Source: Burkholderia pyrrocinia (GTDB lineage Bacteria > Pseudomonadota > Gammaproteobacteria > Burkholderiales > Burkholderiaceae). Taken from it: 64,000 nucleotides of DNA. Positions within the stretch are counted from its first letter, which is position 1, and every line of letters starts with the position of its first letter. The position numbers were made by a program, and so were the translations under genes. The stretch is taken from assembly GCF_018417535.1 (NCBI RefSeq), contig NZ_CP070978.1, positions 2,170,001 to 2,234,000 of the forward strand. The letters are read 5' to 3'. The notes beneath the pieces were generated by a model, which was given only the letters and a program-made list of their open reading frames with translations, ran no database searches and had not been told where the DNA came from. This document shows, one piece after another, positions 54,508 to 63,896 of the stretch.

Positions 54508-54912
54508 CTATGTCGCGACGCTTTGTGTGCCGGCGCGGGCGATCTGCGCGTCCTGCTCCGACTTTACGCCAGACACGCCGATCGCGCCCGCAATCCGGCC
54601 GCCGACCGTGACCGGCACGCCGCCTTCGAGCAACCCCGTCAGCGGCACGCTGAGAAACGCGGTGCGGCCACCGTTGATCATATCCTCATACGCCTTCGTC
54701 TCGCGGCGGCCGAGCGCCGCCGCGCGGGCCTTGTCCTGCGCGATATACGAGCTCGCCGGCGATGCGCCGTTCAGCCGTGCGAACGCGAGCAGGTGGCCGC
54801 CGTCGTCGACGACGGCGATCGACACGGCCCAACCGTGGCCCTCCGCTTCCGCGCGGGCGGCGGCGAGCATGCGGTCGGCATCGGCGAGTTCGAGTTCGGG
54901 TTTCGTTTGCAT
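54508..54912 (-). CDS. glcG: GlcG/HbpS family heme-binding protein
   Basis: A 134-residue GlcG/HbpS-like protein (LADADRMLAAARAEAEGHGW, VDDGGHLLAFARLNGASPAS, GVPVTVGGRIAGAIGVSG, EQDAQIARAG). Members bind heme or corrinoid and are often encoded with glycolate oxidase; the exact role in glycolate use is not established. The start at 54912 has GGAGGACATCC. It sits between glcF and the palindromic element, in the glc operon. Confidence 0.88.
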   Translation of the reverse strand: MQTKPELELADADRMLAAARAEAEGHGWAVSIAVVDDGGHLLAFARLNGASPASSYIAQDKARAAALGRRETKAYEDMINGGRTAFLSVPLTGLLEGGVPVTVGGRIAGAIGVSGVKSEQDAQIARAGTQSVAT

Positions 54913-54932
54913 GGATGTCCTCCGGAACCAGG

Positions 54933-56153
54933 TCAGTTGACGAGCCGGTTGTCGACGAGCTCGATCCAGTGGCGCACGGGCGTGCGGCCCGCGCCATTCA
55001 GGTGAGTCTGGCAGCCGACGTTGGCCGTGACAATCAGGTCCGGCCGCGCGGCTTCGAGCGCATCGAGTCGGTTGTCGCGCAGTTTCGTCGCGAGTTCGGG
55101 CTGCGTCAGCGAATACGTGCCGGCCGAGCCGCAGCACAGATGGCCGTCGGCGACATTCGCCAGATCGAAGCCGAGCCGCGTCAGGATGCTTTCGACCGCG
55201 CCGCCGAGGCGCTGCGCGTGCTGCAGCGTGCACGGGCAGTGGACCGCGACGCGGCGTTGTGTCGAATCGGCCAGCGCGTCGAGCGGTTCGGCCGCGATCA
55301 CCTCGGCGAGATCGCGCGCGAGCGCGCTGACACGCCGCGCCTTCTCCGCATAGACGGGGTCGGAGCGCAGCAGGTCGCCGTATTCCTTGACGAACGCGCC
55401 GCAGCCGCTCGCCGTCAGCACGATCGCTTCCGCGCCGGCTTCGATCGCGGGCCACCACGCGTCGATGTTGCGGCGTGCGCGGGCGAGGCCCGCGTCCTGC
55501 GCGTTCAGGTGATATTCGGTCGCGCCGCAGCAGCCGGCTTCGCGCGCCGGGCTCACGCCGATGCCGAGCCGGTCGAGCACGCGCGCGGCGGCCGCATTGG
55601 TGTTCGGCGACAGCGACGGCTGCACGCAGCCTTCCAGCATCAGCACGCGCCGCGCGTGGCGCACGGCCGGGCGCGGCGCGGCCGCGGGAACGGCGGCCGG
55701 GATCTTGTCCTGCAGCGTGCCGGGCAGCAGCGGGCGCAGCGCGCGGCCGGCCTTCAGCAACGCGGCGAACGCCGCCGGGCGCGGTACGACGTGACGCAGC
55801 CCCGCGCGCAGCAGGCGCTCGCGCGCGGGCCGTTGCGCGCGCTTCTCGGCTTCCGCGCGGCCGATGTCGAGCAGCGTGTGATAGCGCACGCCGGACGGGC
55901 AGGTCGTCTCGCAGTTGCGGCAGGTCAGGCAGCGGTCGAGATGCTGCTGCGTGCGTTCGCCGCACGGTTCGCCTTCGAGCAACTGCTTGATCAGGTAGAT
56001 GCGGCCGCGCGGCCCGTCGAGCTCGTTGCCGAGCACCTGGTAGGTCGGGCAGGTCGCATTGCAGAAGCCGCAGTGCACGCACGCGCGCAGGATCGCTTCC
56101 GCTTCGTCGGCCCGGGCGAGGGCCTTGCTTGCTTCGCTGAGATTGGTTTGCAT
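54933..56153 (-). CDS. glcF: Glycolate oxidase iron-sulfur subunit
   Basis: A 406-residue protein with two 4Fe-4S ferredoxin motifs near the N-terminus (CVHCGFCNATCP and CLTCRNCETTCPSG) and two cysteine-rich CCG domains (EAGCCGATEYHL and HLCCGSAGTYSL). It carries electrons from the flavin subunits GlcD and GlcE to the respiratory chain. The start MQTNLSEASKAL at 56153 matches the usual family start. Same operon as glcE, 19 bases apart. Confidence 0.94.
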   Translation of the reverse strand: MQTNLSEASKALARADEAEAILRACVHCGFCNATCPTYQVLGNELDGPRGRIYLIKQLLEGEPCGERTQQHLDRCLTCRNCETTCPSGVRYHTLLDIGRAEAEKRAQRPARERLLRAGLRHVVPRPAAFAALLKAGRALRPLLPGTLQDKIPAAVPAAAPRPAVRHARRVLMLEGCVQPSLSPNTNAAAARVLDRLGIGVSPAREAGCCGATEYHLNAQDAGLARARRNIDAWWPAIEAGAEAIVLTASGCGAFVKEYGDLLRSDPVYAEKARRVSALARDLAEVIAAEPLDALADSTQRRVAVHCPCTLQHAQRLGGAVESILTRLGFDLANVADGHLCCGSAGTYSLTQPELATKLRDNRLDALEAARPDLIVTANVGCQTHLNGAGRTPVRHWIELVDNRLVN

Positions 56154-56172
56154 CGGCGGGTCGCTTCGAAGG

Positions 56173-57249
56173 TCAGAGGTCGGCGTACAAGCGCCCGGGA
56201 TTGAAAATCGCGTGCGGGTCGAGTTGCGTCTTGAGTTGCCGATGCACGCGCAACAGTGCGGGCGGCAGCGGCTGGAACGGCTCGTGCGTCGTGCCCGGCG
56301 TGAAGCAGGTCGCGTGGCCGCCCCATTGCGCGGCGAGCCGCTGCACGTCGGCCGGCGCGACATCGCTCTTCAGCCAGCGCTGTGCGCCGCCCCAGTCGAC
56401 GAGCAGCGCGCCGGGCAATGCGTCGAGCGGCGCGGCGGCCGGTACCGACACGCGCCACAGCGGGCGCGGATCGTCGAAGAACGGCAGCACGAGATCGCGC
56501 AGCCGTGCCCAGAACGCGTCGTTGGCGTCGTCCATCCGGTCGCCGCCGATCGTGGCGCGCGCGGCCTGCACCGAGCCCTCGCCGCCTTCGATCCGCACGC
56601 GCAGCACGCCGTCCGCGTGGCACGCGCCCGCGAGCGGCAGCCCCGCGCGCCGCCACGCGGCGACGCGCTGCACGGCTTCGCCGGCCGCGAGCGTCAATGC
56701 GAGATCGCCCGTCACGCGCGGCTTCGGCAGCACCTTCAGCGATACCTCGGTCACGACGCCGAGACAGCCGAAGCTGCCGGCGAGCAGTCGCGACACGTCG
56801 TAGCCCGCGACGTTCTTCATCACCTCGCCGCCGAAGCGCAGGTGTTTCGCATGGCCGGTGATCACGCGGCAGCCGAGCACGAAGTCGCGCACCGCGCCGG
56901 CCCACGGGCGGCGCGGCCCGGACAGCGCCGCCGCGAACATCCCGCCGACCGTCGCCGCGCCGCCGAACGACGGCGGCTCGCACGGCAGCATCTGGCCGGC
57001 CGTGTCGAGCATCGCTTCGAGATCGGCGAGCGGCGTGCCCGCGCGTGCGGTGACGACGAGTTCGGTCGGGTCGTACGCGACGACGCCGCGGTGCGTACGC
57101 ACGTCGAGCGTGCGGCCTTCGACGGGGCGGCCGAGGAAGGCCTTCGTGCCGGCGCCGCGGATGTGCAGCGGCTGGCGGTCGTGGATCGCGGCGCCGACCT
57201 GGGCGACGAGCGCTGCGCTGTCGTCGATCGATTCGATGTCGCGTCGCAT
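56173..57249 (-). CDS. glcE: Glycolate oxidase FAD-binding subunit
   Basis: A 358-residue PCMH-type FAD protein (HIRGAGTKAFLGRPVEG, LPCEPPSFGGAATVGGMFAA, GGEVMKNVAGYDVSRLLAGS). It works with GlcD and GlcF in oxidising glycolate to glyoxylate. The ATG at 57249 overlaps the glcD stop (ATGA). The sequence is shorter than GlcD and lacks its C-terminal cap features, as expected. Confidence 0.93.
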   Translation of the reverse strand: MRRDIESIDDSAALVAQVGAAIHDRQPLHIRGAGTKAFLGRPVEGRTLDVRTHRGVVAYDPTELVVTARAGTPLADLEAMLDTAGQMLPCEPPSFGGAATVGGMFAAALSGPRRPWAGAVRDFVLGCRVITGHAKHLRFGGEVMKNVAGYDVSRLLAGSFGCLGVVTEVSLKVLPKPRVTGDLALTLAAGEAVQRVAAWRRAGLPLAGACHADGVLRVRIEGGEGSVQAARATIGGDRMDDANDAFWARLRDLVLPFFDDPRPLWRVSVPAAAPLDALPGALLVDWGGAQRWLKSDVAPADVQRLAAQWGGHATCFTPGTTHEPFQPLPPALLRVHRQLKTQLDPHAIFNPGRLYADL

Positions 57250-58748
57250 CAGAAGCGCTCCAGTTCGGGAAACGGCAGCTTGCCGTGATGGACGTGCATC
57301 GCGCCGAATTCGGCACAGCGGTGCAGCGTCGGGATGTTCTTGCCGGGATTGAGCAGCCCGTGCGGATCGAATGCGGCCTTCACCGCGTGGAAGAACGTGA
57401 TTTCGTCGGCGTTGAACTGCACGCACATCTGGTTGATCTTCTCGCGCCCGACGCCGTGCTCGCCGGTGATGCTGCCGCCCGCCGCGACGCACAGCTCGAG
57501 GATCCGGCCGCCGAGCGCTTCCGCGCGGTCGAGCTCGCCCGGCCGGTTCGCGTCGAACAGGATCAGCGGGTGCATGTTGCCGTCGCCCGCATGGAACACG
57601 TTCGCGACGGGCAGCCCGTATTCGGCGGACAACGCGGCGATCCCTTCGAGCACGCGCGGCAGCTCGCGGCGCGGGATCGTGCCGTCCATGCAGTAGTAGT
57701 CGGGCGACATGCGGCCGACCGCGGGAAACGCATTCTTGCGGCCGGCCCAGAAGCGCTGGCGCTCGGCCTCGTCGCGCGCGACGCGGATCTCGGTCGCGCC
57801 CGCGTCGCGCAGCAGCGCCGCGACGCGTTCGGCGTCCTCGTCGACGTCGCTTGCCGCGCCGTCGAGCTCGCACAGCAGGATCGCCTGCGCGTCGACCGGG
57901 TAGCCCGCGTGGATGAAATCCTCGGCCGCGCGGATCGCGAGGTTGTCCATCATCTCGAGGCCGCCGGGAATCACGCCCGCGCCGATGATTCGCGCGACCG
58001 CGGCGCCGGCCTTGGCAACGTCGTCGAAGCTCGCCATCAGCACCTTCACGCACGGCGGCAACGGCCGCAGCTTCACGGTGACTTCGGTGACGATGCCGAG
58101 CATGCCTTCGGAGCCCGTGAACAGCGCGAGCAGGTCGAAGCCGGGCGCATCGAGCGCATCGGCGCCGAGCGTGAGCGTGTCGCCGGCGATCGTCAGGATC
58201 TCGACCTTCAGGATGTTGTGCACCGTGAGCCCGTATTTCAGGCAGTGCACGCCGCCGGCGTTTTCGGCGACGTTGCCGCCGATCGAGCATGCGATCTGCG
58301 ACGACGGATCGGGCGCGTAGTAGAGGCCGTGCGGCGCGGCCGCCTGCGAGATCGCGAGGTTGCGCACGCCGGGCTGCACGCGCGCGATGCCGGCATCGGG
58401 GTCGAGGTCGAGAATCCGGTTGAACTTCGCCATCACGAGCAGGATGCCTTTTTCGAGCGGCATCGCGCCGCCCGACAGCCCCGTGCCGGCGCCGCGCGCG
58501 ACCACCGGCACGCGGTGCGCGGCCGCGACGCGCAGCACCGCGCGCACCTGCTCGACCGTGTCGGGCAGCACGACCGCGAGCGGCACCGTGCGGTACGCGG
58601 CGAGGCCGTCGCATTCGAACGGCTTGAGCGCCTCGCGTTCGTGCAACACGTCGAGGCCGGGCGCCGCCGCGTGCAGCGCGGCGACGAGCGTGTCGCGGTC
58701 GACGGTTGCCAGCGGGCCGTCGATCCGTTCGTCGTAGATGAAACTCAT
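57249..58748 (-). CDS. glcD: Glycolate oxidase FAD-linked subunit
   Basis: A 499-residue flavoprotein of the D-lactate/glycolate dehydrogenase family. The FAD PCMH domain contains VVARGAGTGLSGGAMPLEKG and IACSIGGNVAENAGGVHCLK; the C-terminal cap has VFHAGDGNMHPLILFD and GSITGEHGVGREKINQM. It is the catalytic subunit. The start MSFIYDERIDG at 58748 faces glcC divergently. First gene of glcDEFG-glcB. Confidence 0.95.
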   Translation of the reverse strand: MSFIYDERIDGPLATVDRDTLVAALHAAAPGLDVLHEREALKPFECDGLAAYRTVPLAVVLPDTVEQVRAVLRVAAAHRVPVVARGAGTGLSGGAMPLEKGILLVMAKFNRILDLDPDAGIARVQPGVRNLAISQAAAPHGLYYAPDPSSQIACSIGGNVAENAGGVHCLKYGLTVHNILKVEILTIAGDTLTLGADALDAPGFDLLALFTGSEGMLGIVTEVTVKLRPLPPCVKVLMASFDDVAKAGAAVARIIGAGVIPGGLEMMDNLAIRAAEDFIHAGYPVDAQAILLCELDGAASDVDEDAERVAALLRDAGATEIRVARDEAERQRFWAGRKNAFPAVGRMSPDYYCMDGTIPRRELPRVLEGIAALSAEYGLPVANVFHAGDGNMHPLILFDANRPGELDRAEALGGRILELCVAAGGSITGEHGVGREKINQMCVQFNADEITFFHAVKAAFDPHGLLNPGKNIPTLHRCAEFGAMHVHHGKLPFPELERF

Positions 58749-58852
58749 CGTCTGTCTCCGTCTCCACCATGCGGGCGGCCGCACGATGCGCGACACGCCG
58801 GATGGACGGGATTCTTGGCGGGCCGCGCTTGCGTGTCCAGACGTCTTCCGTG

Positions 58853-58863
58853 TGGTCATACCA
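58853..58863. promoter_or_regulatory. GlcC operator 1
   Basis: TGGTCATACCA fits the FadR-subfamily GntR word TNGTNNNACNA. It lies 105 bases upstream of glcD. Confidence 0.7.
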
Positions 58864-58958
58864 GTTTTTGAGCGGGCACCAGGAAGCCGCTGTATGGAGA
58901 ACCAGAAAACCGAATCAGTACAAGGGTTTGTGCGAAAATCGACGATATCCGCCCAAAG

Positions 58959-58969
58959 TGGTCATACCA
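58959..58969. promoter_or_regulatory. GlcC operator 2
   Basis: A second TGGTCATACCA, 106 bases from the first, ending 2 bases before the ATG at 58972. Both copies continue with the same G (12-base identity). Confidence 0.7.
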
Positions 58970-58971
58970 GT

Positions 58972-59742
58972 ATGGAAATGCAGGATCGAGAGGGGCCGGC
59001 GCGGCGCGTGGCCGACGTCGTCGCCGAGCGGATCGAGAAGCTGATCGTCGACGGCGTGCTGAAGGCCGGGCAGGCGCTGCCGTCCGAGCGGCGGCTGACC
59101 GAGAAGCTCGGCGTGTCGCGCACGGCCGTGCGCGAAGGGATGAAGCTGCTGCACGCGCGCGGGATCATCGACACGACGCACGGCAAGGGTTCGTTCGTCG
59201 CGAGCCTGACCCCGCAGCGCGAGATCACGCCGATGATGCATCTGCTCGGCTCGCAGCCGCGCACGCTGTACGACCTGTTCGAGGTGCGCGGGATGCTCGA
59301 GGCCGAGGCCGCGCGGCTCGCCGCGCTGCGCGGCACGCCGGCGGACTTCATCCTGATCAAGCGCCGCTACGATGAAATGACGGCAGCCGACGCGCAGGAT
59401 CTCGACCCCGCCGCGCGCGCGAAGCTCGACCACGCGTTCCATCTCGCGATCTGCGAGGCGTCGCACAACCCCGTGCTCGTCAACACGCTGCAGTCGCTGA
59501 CCGACCTGCTGCTCAGCTCGGTGTTCGCGTCGGTGAACAACCTCTATCACCGCGAGCCGCTGAAGAAGCAGATCGACCGCCAGCATGCGCGGCTCTACAA
59601 CGCGGTCACGGGGCGGCTGCCCGACCAGGCGCGCAAGGCCGCGAGCGAACATATCCGCCAGTGCGTCGACTATCTGCGCGAGATCGAGCAGGAGGAACAG
59701 CGGCTCGTGCGCTCGACGTTGCGGCTCGAAGGGTGGACCTGA
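58972..59742 (+). CDS. glcC: GntR/FadR-family regulator of glycolate genes
   Basis: A 256-residue regulator. The GntR winged helix is at about 12-80 (RVADVVAERIEKLIVDGVLK, LPSERRLTEKLGVSRTAVRE) and an FCD effector domain at about 95-235 (LYDLFEVRGMLEAEAARLAA, LDHAFHLAICEASHNPVLVN). Divergent from glcD. The start is uncertain: 58972 or 58978 fits the usual GlcC N-terminus but has no ribosome site, while ATG 58894 has AGGAAG upstream yet adds 26 residues that do not look conserved and would put operator 2 in the coding part. Confidence 0.9.
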   Translation: MEMQDREGPARRVADVVAERIEKLIVDGVLKAGQALPSERRLTEKLGVSRTAVREGMKLLHARGIIDTTHGKGSFVASLTPQREITPMMHLLGSQPRTLYDLFEVRGMLEAEAARLAALRGTPADFILIKRRYDEMTAADAQDLDPAARAKLDHAFHLAICEASHNPVLVNTLQSLTDLLLSSVFASVNNLYHREPLKKQIDRQHARLYNAVTGRLPDQARKAASEHIRQCVDYLREIEQEEQRLVRSTLRLEGWT

Positions 59743-59944
59743 GGTTGTTCGGCGTGACTTGACGCGCATCACGCGCAGCGAGTCGTACGGCGGCGCGAGT
59801 CACATTGACGTGTCACGCTGGGATCCATTCCTCGCGCGGTCCGCTGCCTTCCACGTGATGCGTGGATCGGTTGTGCGCGCAGTGCGTGACGGGTCCGCGT
59901 CGGACGTAGCGGTGCGTCGCCCATCCCGAAACGGAGGACATTCC

Positions 59945-60349
59945 ATGTCGAACCTGACCGGCGACGACGGGCCCGCCGATGCGCGCGTGACGTCGGAGAC
60001 GGCGGCCGAGATCACCGATCCCGAGTTGCACAGGCTTGTCGCGGACATTCGCCAGGACGAAGCGCACTGGTGCAGCGTGCTCGTCGACGCGATCCGGTCG
60101 CTCGACGCCGTTCCGACGCGCGCGACCGGCGCGTTCTACGAAAAGGCGATGGCGATCGACGATCTGGCGGCGCGCATGGCGTTCCTGAACCGTGGCCAGC
60201 GCTGGGTCGTCCGCAAACTGCAGACGCTGCTGCCGACGCTCGCGGAACCGGACATCCATCACGCGCTGTCGCTGATGCTGGTTGCGCACGAGAAGAACAT
60301 CGGCGCGGTGGATGCGCGGTTGCGCGATGGAGGGTCGGGCCGCGGGTAG
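59945..60349 (+). CDS. DUF6306-like protein
   Basis: A 134-residue helical, soluble protein. The segment YEKAMAIDDLAARMAFLNRG, then QRWVVRKLQTLLP, resembles the DUF6306 family found in Burkholderia, of unknown function. The start at 59945 has GGAGG upstream. It stands alone after glcC with 202 bases between. Confidence 0.65.
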   Translation: MSNLTGDDGPADARVTSETAAEITDPELHRLVADIRQDEAHWCSVLVDAIRSLDAVPTRATGAFYEKAMAIDDLAARMAFLNRGQRWVVRKLQTLLPTLAEPDIHHALSLMLVAHEKNIGAVDARLRDGGSGRG

Positions 60350-60682
60350 CGGCGGGCGCACGAAAACAGGTGTTTCGCAGCATTGCGGGAACGCGGGGCA
60401 AAAGGGCCGGCGGCCGGCCACGAAGGGTCACTCGCCAAGCGCGCCGCGTAATCACTCCGACATCCGGTCCGTCCTGTAAACAGACGTTCGATTGGCGAAG
60501 ACGAACGCTGCTTCACCGACCATTCCCGTCATCCGCAACACCCGGATTACGATCGTAAGAACCGGTTTCGATTCAATTCGACGATCTATTTACTGCGCGC
60601 GATTCTATGGTGTCCGGCCCGTATCAAATGCAAATCGCTACGCATATACTGGATTCATCCGATGAAATCCGGAGGGGAGACG
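60350..60682. other. Intergenic region before the MASE-type diguanylate cyclase
   Basis: About 330 bases. I see only an AT-richer part (about 60530-60620) likely to hold the promoter. Confidence 0.45.
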
Positions 60683-62086
60683 ATGAGCATCGCCGCATCC
60701 GCAAACGAGCCGGCCGCCGCCATCCAGTTCATCACCAAGGTCTACGCCAGGCTGCTGCTCGCCGGCTTCGCTTTGGTGCCGGCATTTCTGATCGCGTACC
60801 TCTATTTCTTTCAGAACCCCTCGCTGAAATTCGAGAATCACGCTTTCCACGAGCTGGCGATCGCAGCCGCGACGCTCGAAGGTGTGTTCGTCACCTACGT
60901 GTGCTGGCGTTGTTATCGCTTGTCGGGAGAGCCGCTGCTGCGTTGGCTGACGCTCGGTTTTCTGGGCTTTTCGCTCGTCTACGCATTGCACGGTGCCTTC
61001 ACCGGCATGGCGCATCACAATATCTGGCTCTTTCTGCTGTATGGGCCGGCCTCGCGCCTCGTCATGTCCATTTTGATCTTCGTCGGACAACTCTCGTACA
61101 GTCGGTCGGCGGACAGCGAGGCGGTCCGCGTCAATCGTCGGGCGTGGGCGACATGGATCGTCGTGTTCCTGCTGATCGATGTGCTGGTGGCCTGGGTCGC
61201 GTACTCGCCATTTGCCGGCAGTCCGTGGGTTCGCCTGTCGATGGAAGGCGGTACACTCGCCTTTTCGACCATCAACGTCATCGCGCTGGTGGTGCGGCGC
61301 ATCCGCACCCCGCTCATGCTGATCTACGGCATCTCGGTGTCGTCGTTCGCGCTGTCGTCGCTTGCGTTCATCCTCGGCCGCCCGTGGAACCACATGTGGT
61401 GGCTCGCGCATGTGATCTTCGCCGGAGGTTTTTTCCTGCTGAGTTACGGTGTCGTGCAGGCATTTCACACCACGCGCTCGTTCTCGACCATCTATAGCCA
61501 GGAAGAGCTGTTTGCGCGCTTGCGCGAAGCGATGGCGCGCACGGAACGTGCGTTGCAGGAGCTGCGGCGAACCAACGAGAAACTCGAATACATGGCTGCA
61601 ACCGATCCGCTGACCGGCGCGGCCAACCGGCGACGGTTCATTGAAAGCGTCGAGGCGGAAATTGCCCGTGCGAGACGCGACGGTGCACCGTTCTCGCTGC
61701 TGGCACTCGACCTCGACCACTTCAAGGTCATCAACGATAGCTACGGGCATCAGACGGGCGACCAGGTCCTGCAACGCTTCGTCAAGAAATGCCTCGACGC
61801 GATCCGCCCGTACGACGGCGTGGCGCGGGTGGGCGGCGAGGAATTCATGGTCTTGTTGCCGCGGGCCGCGCTGGATACTGCCCGCTCGGTCGGCGAGCGC
61901 ATTCGCGCGGCGATTGCCGGCACGCCATTCGAGAATGGCGATGGCAAACCGATCGAACTCACGGTGAGCGTCGGCATATCGGAGTTTGGCAGTGACGGGG
62001 AGACGATCGACGCGATTCTGCGCAAGGCCGACGAGCGCTTGTATGAGGCCAAGCATCAGGGGCGGAACCGCGTGATCGCTGCGTAG
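60683..62086 (+). CDS. Multi-pass membrane diguanylate cyclase
   Basis: A 467-residue protein. About seven hydrophobic helices fill residues 20-265, an integral membrane sensor of MASE-like type, followed by a short coiled linker and a GGDEF domain (about 300-465). The active site is RVGGEEFMVLLP, the metal aspartate lies in LDLDHFKVINDSYGHQTGDQ, and an inhibitory RxxD (RPYD) is five residues upstream of GGEEF. The start at 60683 has GGAGGGGAGACG; an ATG seven codons earlier is possible but lacks one. Confidence 0.9.
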   Translation: MSIAASANEPAAAIQFITKVYARLLLAGFALVPAFLIAYLYFFQNPSLKFENHAFHELAIAAATLEGVFVTYVCWRCYRLSGEPLLRWLTLGFLGFSLVYALHGAFTGMAHHNIWLFLLYGPASRLVMSILIFVGQLSYSRSADSEAVRVNRRAWATWIVVFLLIDVLVAWVAYSPFAGSPWVRLSMEGGTLAFSTINVIALVVRRIRTPLMLIYGISVSSFALSSLAFILGRPWNHMWWLAHVIFAGGFFLLSYGVVQAFHTTRSFSTIYSQEELFARLREAMARTERALQELRRTNEKLEYMAATDPLTGAANRRRFIESVEAEIARARRDGAPFSLLALDLDHFKVINDSYGHQTGDQVLQRFVKKCLDAIRPYDGVARVGGEEFMVLLPRAALDTARSVGERIRAAIAGTPFENGDGKPIELTVSVGISEFGSDGETIDAILRKADERLYEAKHQGRNRVIAA

Positions 62087-62097
62087 CTGACGCGCGC

Positions 62098-63321
62098 CTA
62101 CGGTCGGTCGCCGCCGCGTTTCAGCGATCGGAAAACCATGCAGCCGGCCCCAAGCGCAATCAGCGCCAGTGCGATGGCAAATGCAGTGGCACCGGCCGCC
62201 AGGCCAAGGAAGTCGATCGCGTAGCCGGTCATGACGGGCAGCAGCCCCGCCGGCAGATAGCCGCCGATATTCATGACGGCAATGGCTTCGGCCCTGCGCG
62301 TGTCCGGCACATGCAGGCCGATGAGCGTCAGGCCGCCCAATTGCCCGAGACCCTGCGCCATCCCCGCGAACAACGCAGCGGCCACCAGAACGGATGCCGA
62401 CAACATATGCACCGCGGCGCACAGCGCACCCATCGACAGTACGGTTGCCGTCGTACCCGCCGCGAACAACGCACGTACCGACCACTGCCGCACGGCGAAC
62501 TGAACGCCCGTTGCAGCGAGAAACATCGCGCACGCCATGCCGCCGGCGAGCAACGGACTGCGAACGTCGAGCAGACGGGCGAGTAACGAAGGCCCCAACG
62601 CAAGCACGAACGATGTTGCGGTAATGCCGGGCCCGAACACGCCGATACCGGCTGCGACGTGGCGTCGATTCATCGCCGGGACCGACGGCAAATGCAGACG
62701 CTCGCCATGGCCGCTTGCCCGTGCTGGCCGGCCAAGGGGCAACCGCCACGCGATGATGAGCGCACTCAGCAACACGAGAAATTCGATACCGAAAACCGGC
62801 GCTATCGGATGCGCGACCGCTTGCGCAGCGCCGCCGGCCAGTAACGGCCCGAGGCCCGCGCCGAGAACCATCGCCACCGATGCGAGCAGGGCTGCCTGAC
62901 GTCGACGCTCGCTGCCGCCGAGGTCCGCCACGGACGCCATTCCTGCCGACACGATGACGCCGACCGAGATACCCGTCAGCAGCCGGGCAACGGCAAGCGT
63001 TGCAATGGACGTTGCGCTGGCGAACAACGCACACGCGACCAGCGCCACGAGGATCCCCGGCAGAAGAACCGGCTTGCGGCCGTAACGATCCGATAACTGT
63101 CCGGCGACCGACAGCGTGCCCAGTAGCCCGAGGATGTAAAGGGCGAAGATGACCGTCAGCGTGCCGGATGAAAAACCGAGCGTACGCTGCCAGACCACAT
63201 ACAGCGGCGTCGGGGAATTGGACAGCATGAACACCGACGTGACCGTCCATGCGGCGCGCCACATGTCGGGGGAAATGCGCGCGGACGCGCGGGTGGATTG
63301 CACTGCGGCAGTGTTGGACAC
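62098..63321 (-). CDS. Major facilitator superfamily efflux transporter
   Basis: A 407-residue transporter with about 12 transmembrane helices. The MFS signature between helices 2 and 3 is QLSDRYGRKPVLL. Small hydrophobic substrates or drugs are probable, but nothing in the sequence fixes the substrate. The start is GTG at 63321 with AAGGAAGG upstream. It is divergent from an ArsR-type regulator with a shared dyad in the promoter. Confidence 0.88.
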   Translation of the reverse strand: MSNTAAVQSTRASARISPDMWRAAWTVTSVFMLSNSPTPLYVVWQRTLGFSSGTLTVIFALYILGLLGTLSVAGQLSDRYGRKPVLLPGILVALVACALFASATSIATLAVARLLTGISVGVIVSAGMASVADLGGSERRRQAALLASVAMVLGAGLGPLLAGGAAQAVAHPIAPVFGIEFLVLLSALIIAWRLPLGRPARASGHGERLHLPSVPAMNRRHVAAGIGVFGPGITATSFVLALGPSLLARLLDVRSPLLAGGMACAMFLAATGVQFAVRQWSVRALFAAGTTATVLSMGALCAAVHMLSASVLVAAALFAGMAQGLGQLGGLTLIGLHVPDTRRAEAIAVMNIGGYLPAGLLPVMTGYAIDFLGLAAGATAFAIALALIALGAGCMVFRSLKRGGDRP

Positions 63322-63334
63322 GGCAACCTTCCTT

Positions 63335-63379
63335 GTACGAGTTTTGTCGTACTATAGCTTAGTTCGAAAAAACTCGTAC
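63335..63379. promoter_or_regulatory. Inverted-repeat operator pair in the MFS/ArsR divergent promoter
   Basis: GTACGAGTTTT (63335-63345) and its exact complement AAAACTCGTAC (63369-63379) flank a 23-base AT-rich spacer, within 77 bases separating the two start codons. One dimer, or two, could repress both genes. Confidence 0.65.
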
Positions 63380-63397
63380 AGTGATATAGTCGTGAAC

Positions 63398-63778
63398 ATG
63401 AAACGCACTCCCCACCACGACCCGGCCGCCGCAGTCCCCGCCAACCTTCCCGATCCGCTGCCGGAACCGGCCGTATCCGATTTGCGCCTGGACGCGATCT
63501 TCGGCGCATTGGCCGACCCGCTGCGCCTGACGATCGTCCGCCGGTTGTTGCTGGAATCCGAGGCGTACGACCATCCGTGCAGCTGGTTCGGTTTCAATCG
63601 TGCGAAATCGTCATTGACCCATCACTTCAAGGCGCTGCGTGAAGCGGGCGTGATTCGCCAGCGTCAATACGGGCTCGAGCGACGCAGCCGCGTGCGAACC
63701 GAGGATCTCGATTCGCGATTTCCGGGACTCCTGCAACTGGTGATCGCATGGGAGCCGTCCGGCGACGAACCGGGCTGA
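63398..63778 (+). CDS. ArsR-family winged-helix regulator
   Basis: A 126-residue regulator. After a Pro/Ala-rich tail of about 30 residues comes the ArsR-type winged helix (LDAIFGALADPLRLTIVRRL, FNRAKSSLTHHFKALREAGV, IRQRQYGLERRSRVRTEDLD). No metal-binding cysteine pair is evident; a single cysteine follows the first helix (HPCSWF). It probably controls the divergent MFS gene. The start MKRTPHHD is chosen because the upstream frame crosses the operator. Confidence 0.85.
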   Translation: MKRTPHHDPAAAVPANLPDPLPEPAVSDLRLDAIFGALADPLRLTIVRRLLLESEAYDHPCSWFGFNRAKSSLTHHFKALREAGVIRQRQYGLERRSRVRTEDLDSRFPGLLQLVIAWEPSGDEPG

Positions 63779-63833
63779 ATCCGCCCGTGTCGTCTACGGG
63801 CGGATATGAAGATCCGCACCGAACGAAAAAAAA

Positions 63834-63847
63834 CCCGCCAAAGCGGG
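63834..63847 (-). terminator. Intrinsic terminator of the ABC permease gene
   Basis: CCCGC and GCGGG form a 5-base stem with a CAAA loop. On the minus strand a run of eight T follows at once. It lies 50 bases after the permease stop codon. Confidence 0.8.
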
Positions 63848-63896
63848 CAACCTCACGATGCGGAGGGGGAGATGCGAGTGTGCAGGCGGCGCGCGT

